DNA from: Sclerotiophoma versabilis
Taxonomy: Eukaryota; Ascomycota; Dothideomycetes; Pleosporales; Didymellaceae
DNA: 64,000 nt
Assembly: GCA_012274445.1 (NCBI GenBank)
Contig: JAAROD010000033.1
Span: forward strand, 1,302,001 to 1,366,000
Direction: 5' to 3'
Below are positions 22,948 through 33,338 of the stretch, piece after piece. The notes beneath the pieces are model-generated. The model saw only the letters and a list, made by a program, of their open reading frames with translations, was not told where the DNA came from and ran no database searches. Both the position numbers and the translations under genes were made by a program. Numbering within the stretch: position 1 is the stretch's first letter; every line of letters starts with the position of its first letter.

Positions 22948-25454
22948 TCACTCAGCGGAAGGGTCCTGCAGAGCCTCTTTTCCTTCGCGGCTTTCCTCGC
23001 GCTTTCTTCGTACGAGCTTCTTCCATTGCGTAAAAGCGTAGACAGCCAAGGCCGCTCGTTCGAACATGTTCCACCTATGGTGCACAGGCTCAATTCCAAC
23101 CCAGTTGATTTTACGAACCCCAATTATTGCCTTGTTCTGAAGGGCTTGCCCCAGGCTTCTCGCCAGATACTCGATCTGCTCTTCGTTCAAGGTTTCATCC
23201 CGTAAATCAAAGCTCAGGGTCAGTCGTCCCCTTGGTCGTTGTGAGAAATTTGGCTTGTTGCTGTGCGCATCCATTTTGCGTATCGGTGCGAGCAAGATGT
23301 TTTGATCGTCTGGGAGTCGATACCACAGCGAAGTTGGTTGATCGATCCTTCGTTCATCCATACGAATTTGCTGATTAAGTTGGAAGGTCGAGAACGGTCG
23401 GGTGCCGTATTTGTTTGACAGTTCAACCAAGCTGTCAACTAGAGATCGAGTGAAAAAGGCATCCGTCAGTGACGTTGAGAATTCGACCGAAGGACTTGCA
23501 GTCAACAACTCGAATTTTCTAGTGGAGCGTCTTGCGCTCTTGGACATCAGCAGCTCCTGAGGCCGCGTCGCTTCGCTTATGGAGCCGTGTGCATGTGCAT
23601 CCTCTTTACCGCTTTCCATAGAAAAACGGGAGTTAGCGCAGTCCAGAATTGTCAAGACGTCAGCATCCAAACCATCGTCTTTCAGAATCTGTTCTGCCCT
23701 GTCCCAAATTGCATGAGCGTCTTTAAGCATCGCAGGTGTATCTGCACGAGTGCTTGCGACCAATTCAAGGCGATGGTACCGCTCGTTGAATACACTTGGT
23801 CCAATGTAGTATACAATGAGTAGGTTGTTAGGCCCGTCATTTCTTTCAGAAAAGCTTGAAACGCAATTATTGAGCTGGAGCTGTGGCTTCCCTTTCATAT
23901 TGAGTTCAACAATCTCGGTGTCGAAATGAAAGCGCTCACGAAAGACAGTCTCAACTTTGGAAATCTGAGAAATTATAAGCTCGATAACGAACTGCGGTGA
24001 GAGTAGAACCATAAGATGCTTACCTCACTACGAGTTTTGAGCTCTTCGATATGGTCGGCCCACTTCACGAATAACACAGCAGTCCGATCATATCCTTCCG
24101 ACCAGGTCCGATTCTTTGCCACCGCTTCCTCCCACCACATTTGCGTGCTTTTCGCTTTCATATGGTCTTTGTTTGCCTCAGCCTGACGTGGGTTTTCTGA
24201 ATTGTGTCCATCTCCAGAACTGGTGTCCTCAATTTCTTCGACTCGTATATCCGCATGTATAATCCGATCAACGTTTGTATTTTGAGAAGTCCGTTCTGGG
24301 TTTGGTCGTGTTTCGATAACATTGGGAACGGGTATAATTTTCTCGATATGACTCAGCTCAGGCAGTGGCGTAACTGACGGCGCTGGCGTATGCTCTACTT
24401 CATCATGATTTCTCTCAGCGTGAAGGCTATATCCCTCATCCTGAGCACGTATATTGACTTGTATTGGCTGTATTATTTGCGGAGACGTGGTTTCTGGGTT
24501 GTTTTGTTGTAAGGTCTTTGTATTCCTGCCATTCCAAGAAGCATCATCGAAGGCTTCGCTCGCTGTCCGCTTGTATTGATTCGTGGTCATCCATTCCGGT
24601 CGGTTCTCACTTCCAGTTCTGGCATTCTGTAGAGTCTTGTATCGTTTAGGCATCGGAGTTTTGACATGTTCCTTCTGGTGGTCCTCCCGCTTTTTGCGTT
24701 CTTCATGGAGACGCCTAAATGCGTTATCTTCACCTTCGCCATAGAGAAGTGGTATGTGCAATTCGAAGAGGCCTAGTAGAGAGTACGCTCCGTCTTCTTC
24801 ACGTGTGGTGGTGCGATGGTCTGCCCACGATATTCGCTGGTTGACACCAAACTGAGACAGAGCGGAAGGCGTCCCCAGAAGCGCTCCAAGAGGAATCTTG
24901 GTGATGGTATGTATCTCATCTTTGAGTGTGTGCTTGTTTCCCAGCCAAGTACCCTCTGCGGAGAAGAAGTCAACCGTTGTCGGAGCAAGGAGTTCTTGAA
25001 GCGTCCATCCTCGGGTAAACCATTTGCTATTCCGGAAAGCCGAAATCCATGGCGGTTGTAAAGAAGAGGCCTGCATGTGCTTGACAGGAACTTCAGCTAC
25101 GCTGCTCGAAACATCCGTAAGATAGGCATAGCACTTCGCTGATCTTTGATACCAACGAAACATCGAGTTGATTGCCTCCTGAAGCTCCGCACTGCTGGAT
25201 TTATCAATACAGCAAGTGTCTATCCAAAAGTGCTGCAAGTTGTCTTTAGCAGCTTGCTCTGCGCAGAAGTTCAGTTTCTCATAACCAGGCTTCTCTTTGC
25301 CTCTGCCTTTCGCGATGTCCTTAAAAGACACTTCTTCCTTGTGTTTGGTTCTCCATGTATGCGAGAGGATGGCATAGGGCGGAACGTTTCTGCCCAATAT
25401 CTCCTCATGGTTGAGTTCGCTATTGGCGCCAACCTGCAGCAGGTACATGGGCAT
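22948..25454 (-). CDS. HET-domain protein fused to a degenerate caspase-like domain
   Basis: Two exons, 25454-24024 and 23964-22948, give 815 residues; the 59-nt intron has GTAAGC...CAG borders and preserves frame. The start ATG at 25454 gives the usual HET N-terminus. Residues about 25-165 are the HET domain: YAILSHTW, FWIDTCCIDK with the following Ser-rich stretch and MFRWYQRSAKCYAYL, and FTRGWTLQELLAP. SLLGLFELHIPLLYGEGE after it is the typical HET C-flank. A disordered linker (about 280-450) leads to a caspase/CHAT-like fold near residues 478-815, where LLIVYYIGPS (529-534) replaces the usual YYxGHG and ILDCANSR (585-589) replaces DCCHAG. Both catalytic positions, His and Cys, are therefore missing. 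HET proteins trigger incompatibility cell death in fungi. This one would use an inactive caspase-like module for sensing or scaffolding (inference). Confidence 0.8.
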
Positions 25455-27912
25455 TGAAAAGAGCTTTGCTGTAAAACTTGCATAAAAATTCCGCCCTATA
25501 TCGAATGCAGTTTCAAATGACAATCAGGAGAAGAAGTGAATGCGGTGCGATGCGATAAAGTAACGGAAGTGTAATTTCATGGAAGTGTGGACATGGAAGG
25601 AAGAAGTGTAGGGAGAGGTTGTCGCGCCGAAGTGACGGGGGCCGGCTCGATATTTTTGGCCCCCAAGCGGGGGCTGGAGATTATGCAGCCAAGAATTTAC
25701 CTTGAACGCAAATGTAGGCTGACATGCCTAGCTAAGCCAGATCTTGCTTCGTCGGTTGTTTATTTGAGAGATCTTACTGGTTTCGTGCTTGGTACTTTCC
25801 ATGCTCTAAATGTCCTTATTTCGGAGCTGTTACAGGCCACTGTTTTTCTGGCTGTGGTGAGGTGGTTGGATGATGATGTTTGCATTTTGTTGCCACTACT
25901 CGCCAGGTAGAACGAAGAGTGCATAACACAGTGTAGCAGGAAGCCACCCTGAGAGTAACAGGTACAGGAAGACCTTCCGGAGCCCGATTGGAGATCTATC
26001 GCCAGCCGTTCCAAAAGGTAGTATAACTGACAGTTAGTCGTACCGTACTGCAGCTTAAGTAAGCAACCAGTCCAAAGTAGAGGACTGAGTCGTAGCGTAG
26101 CCGTACCGTAGAGCTTATCAACCACAGTATCGTAGTATTATAGTGGAAAAAGGCGGAAGAGAGGTGTAGAAAAGAGTGCCAAGAATAGCCTCTAGCAGCA
26201 TCTGATTGTAGGACAATCTTATCTTATCTAATCAGATGACAGTGTCTCCCCTTGGCAAGTGTGGGCTATCCACCTTAAACTTGAGGGCCGTTAAGACTAT
26301 AAGTGGGTGGCATGAGCGCACTGCTAGTACGAAAACCTTCCGAGGGTTTTCTCTTCTAAAAAATTACTGACTGCTTAGTGCGAGAGCTAATGCTAGCATC
26401 GCATTTATACCACGCCCTTGTACGCACCGTCCTGATTGGCCATTCAGTAGTAGCTATATAGTAGTCATGCTCTGAACCATACTGTAGTATGAACCTTTGG
26501 AAGCGCTATTGTATGGACCACTGATCTTGTTCAAGATCATATGGGACTACCTAATATACCAGAGCTTCGGAGTATGGTATGTCCTGCTCCGAAGGCGCTT
26601 CTCAGATGCTGGTCACGTGCTCCTAACGTTGACCATAAGCTCGCATAGATCACCCCAACCACCTTGGGCATGATCTGTTAGATTGTACCGCGACAACAAA
26701 CAAATCAGTGAATTAGAGTCAAAAAATTTCAAGCTTGTTTAAATTACTTAGCATACTACAGCTGTGTAGAGTTTCGGAAGGGAGAAGGCGTCCTCAGAGT
26801 TCGTGATATTTCCTTGATGTTTCAGTGACCCCCGACCCCCAATGCATCAATCATACAAGTATTGCTATGACAACAAGCTCAGTAAGCTATCTAGCATAGC
26901 TGATTAAGAAGAGCCACCGCCTACAAACCTATGGAAATCACTCTTGTAGCGCTCTCAACCCACTTAAATTCAAACAACTAAGCTACAACACTGAAGATGT
27001 GGTCAAACAAGCAGAATGAAGCCCCACATTTCGAAAGTCTTGTTTTTTTTTTTAATAAACCTGGGAATGCCTGAATGATCTTGCTTCGATTCAAGTGTCT
27101 GAACTGGCTGGTCATGGCCAGTACGCATGATAGTCGACGGCTGACCTTTCGTTACTCTCCTATGAATCGTCTTTGCTTCGAGTAGACCAATACCAGAACT
27201 ATCGTATGTGTTGGTGTGATTCGCTAGTACCTTCACTTGCGATCCTAAGATGTAAGCTATGGTTCTCAGTTACTGAACGATAAGCCACGGCCAAATGGCT
27301 TCATGAAAGGAGCCTTGACATAAGCTTGAGGACTGCTTTCTTGATCTCCTAGATCAAAAGTCTCGTGGAATGGTATAGGCATAAGTCTAGGCCTTTGTGG
27401 TTGGATTGAACGGCCAAAGTCGCAGACATGCTTCGGCACCTCTCAGTCGTTTCAATTTTGGCCAGTATGTTCCTTGGTGAAGTGAGTACGCAGAATTCAC
27501 ATAGATTCATATGGTTTCTTCCTATATGGACCCAGGCAATACAATCAATATATTGCTACCTCAGAACCCTGTCCTTGCCGCTCTGTATCTCTTGACATAT
27601 ACTAATCCGTCAACCTGCGTAAGCATAATAACACTTTTCGCTATAGTTGTGAAGTTGTTACACGCCAAGTTTGTGGTGGTAACGTGTTTCTCGGGGCGTT
27701 GGTCGCATGGTTGTGGTTGCAGTCGCCATAACCACGAAAACTATTGTATAGTATCACATTTACAAGAATAAGCTAGCGCCTAGTTTGTATTTTGTTGTAA
27801 TAGTTCTCATCTAAAGCCACTCGAGCATTATGCTATAGCTAAAGCAAATCCCATGACGCTAGTGCCGCCCTCTACCTGGTTAAGTTTTCTCATTTACGGC
27901 TTCACAAAGTAC
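25455..27912. other. Gene-poor AT-rich stretch
   Basis: Holds the HET gene promoter and about 2.4 kb of AT-rich DNA with no supported gene. Around 26523-26538 there is a perfect short inverted repeat (GATCTTG/CAAGATC), and around 26563-26594 an 8-bp inverted repeat (CTTCGGAG/CTCCGAAG), possibly remnants of a small non-autonomous element. A minus-strand stretch ending at 27266 reads about 55 codons without a stop in protein-like composition, but it has no start or clear splice sites. Confidence 0.4.
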
Positions 27913-28607
27913 TTAGGGGCAATGAATGATCCCTCTGTTCACACGACAGTTACCATTGACATGGAAGGCCCACTAAAATAAACCATGGTTAGTAAGAAGC
28001 ACAAGAGTGGTTGGAGGTGTACTGGCTTACGTTTTCAAAGCCTCCATCGCCCTGCCTGTTGAAGGTCTTCGGGTTCTTGAAGACAATAACGTCGAAACTG
28101 ACAGCACGGATCAGCAAATGATTCCAGAATCGAGACATGGTACGAAAGAACGCTTACGTTACTTTAGAGCCAACCTTGGCACGGTAGGAAGTAGAATAGA
28201 CCAGTTGCCGTCCAGGGCCGGTCAGGGAGTATCCGACGTTGCAGACGACGACGTTATGCCCGGGAAACTGTTTGGCAACATCACTGGCAACCTTCTGAGT
28301 GAAGACTCGACGGCGCTAAATTTGATTAGTCACCTAACGTTGTGAATAATAACCAGAGTGGATTCCTACCGCAAGGTCCTCGTCAATCATATTTTGAACA
28401 AGTATAACAGCCTTTTCAATGACATCGGCAATGTCTCCAACAGCGGAAGCTCTATCACCAATGTCGGCACTGTACAATTATTAGCGCGGTCGCAATTCTG
28501 TTGCGATATGTCACTTGCCGGACGATCAGAGCAGAAGCCGCAATGGGGTTGGCCAGGATAGAGGACCCCAAGGCGAGGAAGGCAAGAGCGGATGTAATGC
28601 GGACCAT
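27913..28607 (-). CDS. Small secreted protein of unknown family (five exons)
   Basis: No long ORF marks this gene; it emerges only after splicing. Exons: 28607-28519, 28469-28370, 28315-28158, 28097-28031 and 27972-27913, totalling 474 nt and 157 residues. The first intron starts with GCAAGT, the consensus of rare GC-AG introns; the other three are GT-AG. All junctions keep one frame to a TAA. The N-terminus has a signal peptide: a short basic start, a hydrophobic core (ITSALAFLALGSSILA) and a small-residue cleavage area. The mature part has three cysteines (in VVVCNVGYS, NGNCRV and IIHCP) and the segment GDGGFENWAFHVNG. I do not recognise the family. Secretion, small size and the accessory setting fit a secreted effector-like or cell-wall protein, which is inference only. 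Confidence 0.7.
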
Positions 28608-30749
28608 TTTGAATAGTTGCCGTGTCTTTCAGAATTGGTGTTGTAGAGTTGCTGGCGTTAGGAAGTTGGGAAGATACTCTTCTGTCTGAGATATATCCAA
28701 AAGTCAGGACAACGGACTGTTTAAACACATCTTTAGCTCGGTGCAGGTCAAGTAGGGAGCTCATGCTAACATCAGCTCAACCATCCATAATTTGTACAAG
28801 TTTGGTATGCAATCCGTGTTCATCTCGCAGACATCAAAGTGACATAAGCGGTGGCAGTCAGCTCGTGTGTGAAGGAAAGAGTCACGAGGGATCGGTCCGA
28901 GTTCATCAGCCTCAAGGGATCCTTACCAGGCGTAGTTCATCTCGAAGATAACACATCAGTTCGAGAGTACCACAAGAGGCATTATTTACCCTACACTCCT
29001 CAAGTCCAGAACGCAGTATAGTTGACTGGTTCTCTCGAACCGAAGTAGGTATACTGTGCTCATACCGCTTATAGAGTATGATTGGTTTCATGCAATCTCC
29101 CAACTTTCTCGCTTAGTACAACAAGCTAGAGAGAGCACGATATCTGACGGTTCCACATGTTGATCTATCGATCCCGATTTTCCATGGGGATAGGCCTTTA
29201 CAAAGTCTCCAGAAGCCTTCGCACTTAATGCACAATGTAGGATTTTAGTCGTGACTCTTTCTTTCGCATAGGAATGTACAATTCAAAGTTTGCGCCAGCT
29301 TCGTTTCGAGCCCTGATTTTGGACTCTTAGCTACTACAGTTGAGTCTAGACCTCTTAGACTCTTAGTTAACGGAACATTGGGGCGTGTCGACGAAAAGGC
29401 ACTAGCAGCAGATCCCACACGCTACAACCTTAGGTTACCAAAGATTAAGAGTATGCCAAAGCTTGGCAGTCTGACTTAATGGGGAGGCCCCTTGCCGCAA
29501 GGCTTAGTCTTACGGTGCGAGAGCAACTCGGCGATTTCCCGTATTTCGTTCAGGCGAAACTTGTAATCTCTCCTTCCTGTCTCAGCAAAGCGGCTTAAAA
29601 TGACAAACTACCTATCGACGTGCAGAATCGGTATCGCTCTATGCAACATGACCCACATCACAATTACCTAGTACGAGCATTTTTTTTTAGCTTTACTGAG
29701 CAGATCAAAGCCTTCGCTCGTGGTACACACACGCATACGGTCACACATGTACTTGGGGCCTGCGATGAGTATTGCAATGGTGTCAATTTACCTGAACTGA
29801 CGCGCTGTATAATAGTCTGAATGCAATCCACGTGCAAAGTCCCAACTCAGATTGCGCCATCTTAATTACTACCCGTCTTCATCCTCATACTTGTCCTCCA
29901 CAATCGCTCTCGTCTGACTCGTCGCTTCAATCATAGTCATCGTAGGGCGAACCTTCTGCCTGTGGCAAGCGAAAGGAGCTATGAATATTCTGTCTGATGG
30001 CAGCAGAGGCTAGGTTCGTAGATCTCAGTTTCTGCCGATGTCTCTACCTGAGTAAGGATGTCTACAGGTATCGGTTGCGGTGTGGCCTTCAAGATGTGTT
30101 CGTCTCTCCTTGTCGCTCACAGCCTTCATCTTCTTACCTAAGAACCGACGCTGCCACCAGACACCGCACATGAATATTAGTATACCTTCAGCATACACAG
30201 CAAACGGTTAATCAGCGCTTCACAGAGACGCGGGGGAAACGGGAGCTCGCATGAAGGCTATCGACTTTGTCGAACTAATGCGCAAGATAGCGTAAAACTA
30301 ATTAAAAGATTCAAGTCTGTCCAATCCTCGTCTTTCTGACTTCTCAACCATGTCATTACTAGTGACACGTTCACGCCCTGTAGCTGGGCGTCGACGCTGT
30401 AGGAGCTTTCCATTGACTTACCTCAGAGCAAAGATATGTAGCACTTCTTTGCAGTATAAGTTTTGGATCATCCAAACCCCTTTCTTCCTGATGACTTCTT
30501 GATTGCCCGACAAGTTAACTAAATCCTGCGCATTGGTACTATTTCACTTGCGAGCTTCGGTCTCGGCTTACCTTGTTGATGCGACACATCACCTTTAATG
30601 ATAAAGATGGCGCTGCAATTCCAAGAAGAGGGATTTTGAACTTGCCTCCAACAATGACGGTTGGGTTTTCATCGCATAGTTTTGAACGATACCCTCAGTG
30701 ACAGGACATTTAATAAATTATATAATAATCAATTTGCATCAAGTTTATC
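28608..30749. other. Gene-poor region between the secreted-protein gene and the 5S gene
   Basis: No gene can be supported. On the minus strand, 29.88-30.71 kb shows several protein-like stretches with possible splice sites but also five or more in-frame stops, about the density expected by chance, so it is left as an unproven relic. Open frames on the plus strand are short and unlike known proteins. Confidence 0.4.
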
Positions 30750-30868
30750 ACATACGACCATAGGACGTTGAAAACAAGGCTTCCCGTTCGCTCAGCCCTA
30801 TTTAAGCAACGTACCGGCGGATTAGTAGTTAGGTGGGTGACCACTAGCGAATACCCGCTGTTGTATGT
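30750..30868 (+). rRNA. 5S ribosomal RNA gene
   Basis: About 119 nt matching the fungal 5S rRNA pattern from ACATACGACC at the 5' end, through the conserved CCCGTTCGCTCAGC segment (the internal box A region), to GGTGGGTGACCACTAGCGAA (box C region) and the closing TTGTATGT that pairs with the 5' end. A run of six T at 30868-30873 is a standard RNA polymerase III terminator. In filamentous ascomycetes 5S genes are typically dispersed singly rather than inside the rDNA repeat, which fits this isolated copy. Confidence 0.9.
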
Positions 30869-30873
30869 TTTTT
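30868..30873 (+). terminator. Pol III T-run terminator of the 5S gene
   Basis: Six consecutive T immediately at the 3' end of the 5S rRNA sequence. Confidence 0.75.
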
Positions 30874-31181
30874 GCCTATCCTGTTATCATAAGTTCAAAC
30901 GCCTGCTGTAGATGATATCGCGCATATTTTGGCCAAGCATCCTTCTCAGCCGCAAAACGTGTTAAGTGACCCGTGAACACCAAAGAGTATTTATGGTAGG
31001 AAAGATACTAAAGTACGCGCGTTGAGGTTTGGTTGAGAGTTGAGGTTGGACGTGGTTATGTGTCACAATAATGGCACATGAAGTTTTGGCGTAATCGCAA
31101 TCTATAATCAGTTTGCTTTATTAAACGTCTACTTCTTATATCGTCTTCCACCTACTTCAAGTTCTGTCTCTCTTGTCGCGA
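30874..31181. other. Gap between the 5S gene and the Zn2Cys6 gene end
   Basis: AT-leaning spacer; 3' flank of the regulator gene. Nothing else seen. Confidence 0.4.
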
Positions 31182-32786
31182 TCATGCACAGCACAAACCA
31201 AACCTATGTTTCACCATCGTCAACTCAATCCCATAGGGCCCAAACACACATTCATCGCCATCCATCTCCATCCACAGTAGTCTAAGAAACTCAAAACCCC
31301 TCGCCACACTCATCGTTGTATATGGCACCCGTTCCAATGCAGCTAACACACCTGCCCTTGTTACTGGATCACGTAAACACGATCCAGCAATTAGCAACGG
31401 CCACATTAGCGTGGTTTGGATAAATGCGTCATGGGGTAGGGCGCCTAAAAGGGAGAAGGCATGTTTGACATGGATATCAACTTTTCCAATGAGGCTGAGA
31501 TCTGGTGCTTGTGCGCCGTGAAACATGGTATAGAGGAAGATCAGGAGGGCTTGTTGGTAGATGCGGCCTCCCAATTCATAGGGATCGACCGAATCTGGGG
31601 GCGAAGTGGACCTGGAATGTATGCAACCCAAAGGTTGGTACATCCATGATAGAATCTCGCTCTCGTACTGTACTAGTTGAGCTGTACGTGTTCCATGGCC
31701 TGGGTGGGAGAGAAAATAACGCGCCGATCGGGCAATGGGATTTATAAGGGCGTAGAGCTCGTGAGCGGAGCCTAGAAGAGTTCCATAAATGTCATTGTTT
31801 TTGTTTAGAGAAGACAAACTCTCTGAAGAAAGAAAATGATCCTGGGGAATGTCTCGATTGGGAAATAAGTCTGCGTGGAGTGTGAGGTTCGTTGTGATTG
31901 CAAAAGAAGCATAGATCTCAGTGAGCAGGTCTAGCGTAGGTCGATCGGCCTCATGCAGGCGGTTGTCTCGGAGCTTGAATAGAAGGGTACGACTTGCTCG
32001 AAGGTGGTAGTGGAAGCTTCCGTTGACGTCGCCAATCACTGCCTGCAGCGACAACCGCCAGTCAGCAGTCAGGAATTCTGTGCAACGTAGGCGGCGTATG
32101 AAAGGCCACACATCACGCACCTCAAAGAAGCCAAGCAGTATGGTGGTGGTCAAGAGTGCTATGAGTGATACAGTATCGGCTTTCTGCCACTCAAGCAAGT
32201 TATGCTTCACACCTCTGAGCGCCACAGCATAGTGCGATCGAGCGCTATACTCATACTGATCCGACTTTGTGCGAAGCTGAGCTCCACTCAAGGCCAGAAT
32301 ACATTGAAACACTGTAGGATTGGAGCAGGCTACCGGGATCAAGTGGGTGAGAAAGGGGTTTTGAGGCTCAACCCTGCCCGCTAATTGGGCGGATGTAACT
32401 TGCAGGTAGTGGTCGAATAAATGTCCGTCCATGTTCCGGCGCGGTCCAGGCATAAAGTCGATAGGATAGAGGGTGTGGCACGTAGAGAAGACTCGTAGCT
32501 CGCCCGTAACGGGCAATACAGGGCGAAATATTCCACATTTCGCCGCAATATCCGCGCTCGTGGTCCATTTTTGCTCTGTGGGCCGTAAAAGAACAGCCTT
32601 ACTCATCCTCTCCCTATCTTCCCAACTACAGATCAGAAAGTTGCGTCTGCATCCAGTACATGTTGGCTTCTCCTCGTTACATTTCTTCCTCCTTGCGCGG
32701 CAAGTGAGGCACCCGGTGGTGGTTCGTCTCTTAGAGGAAGGTTGCATCTTGGAAGCGCGATGGCAAACAAGCGGCTCAAAAGCCAT
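31182..32786 (-). CDS. Zn(2)Cys(6) fungal transcription factor
   Basis: Single exon, 534 residues from the ATG at 32786 (MAFEP...); an alternative ATG at 32747 starts just before the finger. The zinc cluster is CLTCRARRKKC followed by CTGCRRNFLIC, a C-x2-C-x6-C-x6-C-x2-C-x6-C arrangement that binds two zinc ions and contacts CGG-type half-sites as a dimer. The remaining ~450 residues are helical, as in the fungal-specific middle homology/Fungal_trans_2 region of small regulators. It acts in the nucleus. It is divergently arranged with the amine oxidase at 33339, 552 bp apart, which suggests that it controls that gene (inference from context). Confidence 0.88.
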   Translation of the reverse strand: MAFEPLVCHRASKMQPSSKRRTTTGCLTCRARRKKCNEEKPTCTGCRRNFLICSWEDRERMSKAVLLRPTEQKWTTSADIAAKCGIFRPVLPVTGELRVFSTCHTLYPIDFMPGPRRNMDGHLFDHYLQVTSAQLAGRVEPQNPFLTHLIPVACSNPTVFQCILALSGAQLRTKSDQYEYSARSHYAVALRGVKHNLLEWQKADTVSLIALLTTTILLGFFEVRDVWPFIRRLRCTEFLTADWRLSLQAVIGDVNGSFHYHLRASRTLLFKLRDNRLHEADRPTLDLLTEIYASFAITTNLTLHADLFPNRDIPQDHFLSSESLSSLNKNNDIYGTLLGSAHELYALINPIARSARYFLSHPGHGTRTAQLVQYESEILSWMYQPLGCIHSRSTSPPDSVDPYELGGRIYQQALLIFLYTMFHGAQAPDLSLIGKVDIHVKHAFSLLGALPHDAFIQTTLMWPLLIAGSCLRDPVTRAGVLAALERVPYTTMSVARGFEFLRLLWMEMDGDECVFGPYGIELTMVKHRFGLCCA

Positions 32787-33338
32787 CGAATTATGGACGA
32801 TCTGAGCATGCCATTCCGGCACTGACGATTTGAAGTCTGTCAGGAGCAGTGTTGTGAGTGCTTACCCAAAATACGTGCTCCTTATCGCAAGCGCGCTTAT
32901 CTTAGCGTGCTGACGTCCAAGAGACTGAGCCTCGCTGTCCAGTCCGTTCTCCCGGCTGCGCTATTCACTACCAAGTTGAACCCCCTGGCTTCCCTCATTT
33001 CTATCATACATATACCGGAGATGTCTTGTCGAACAACAGCAAACGCACAGCTTGGCATGGTCAGATTTTGCACGATCCTTACACATTGCTCCAAATCATG
33101 CTCTATTTGGGCAACATCATCACTATTCAGATGCAGCCAAGAATAGGGATGGCATTGGAGGAGTACGTCAGCCTGGGCGATTCGAGGTATAAAAGACTAA
33201 TGTTGATGCATATCTCAAGAGAGCATCGCAAACCTTCGACCCGTTCGACTGTTGTCTTTACAATCATATCTTTGTTTGGCCTCCATTTATTTCCATCCAA
33301 AGGTTGCTCCAATATATACTCAATTTATCTCCCTAGCT
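32787..33338. promoter_or_regulatory. Divergent promoter of regulator and amine oxidase
   Basis: 552 bp between start codons. A TATAAAA at 33188-33194 on the plus strand lies 151 bp before the amine oxidase ATG and is a credible TATA box. No obvious palindromic CGG...CCG site was picked out by eye. Confidence 0.55.

Noticed and set aside
27511..27771. 86-codon plus-strand ATG frame near the secreted-protein gene
   Set aside because: No domain, signal peptide or family likeness; AT-rich setting makes chance likely.
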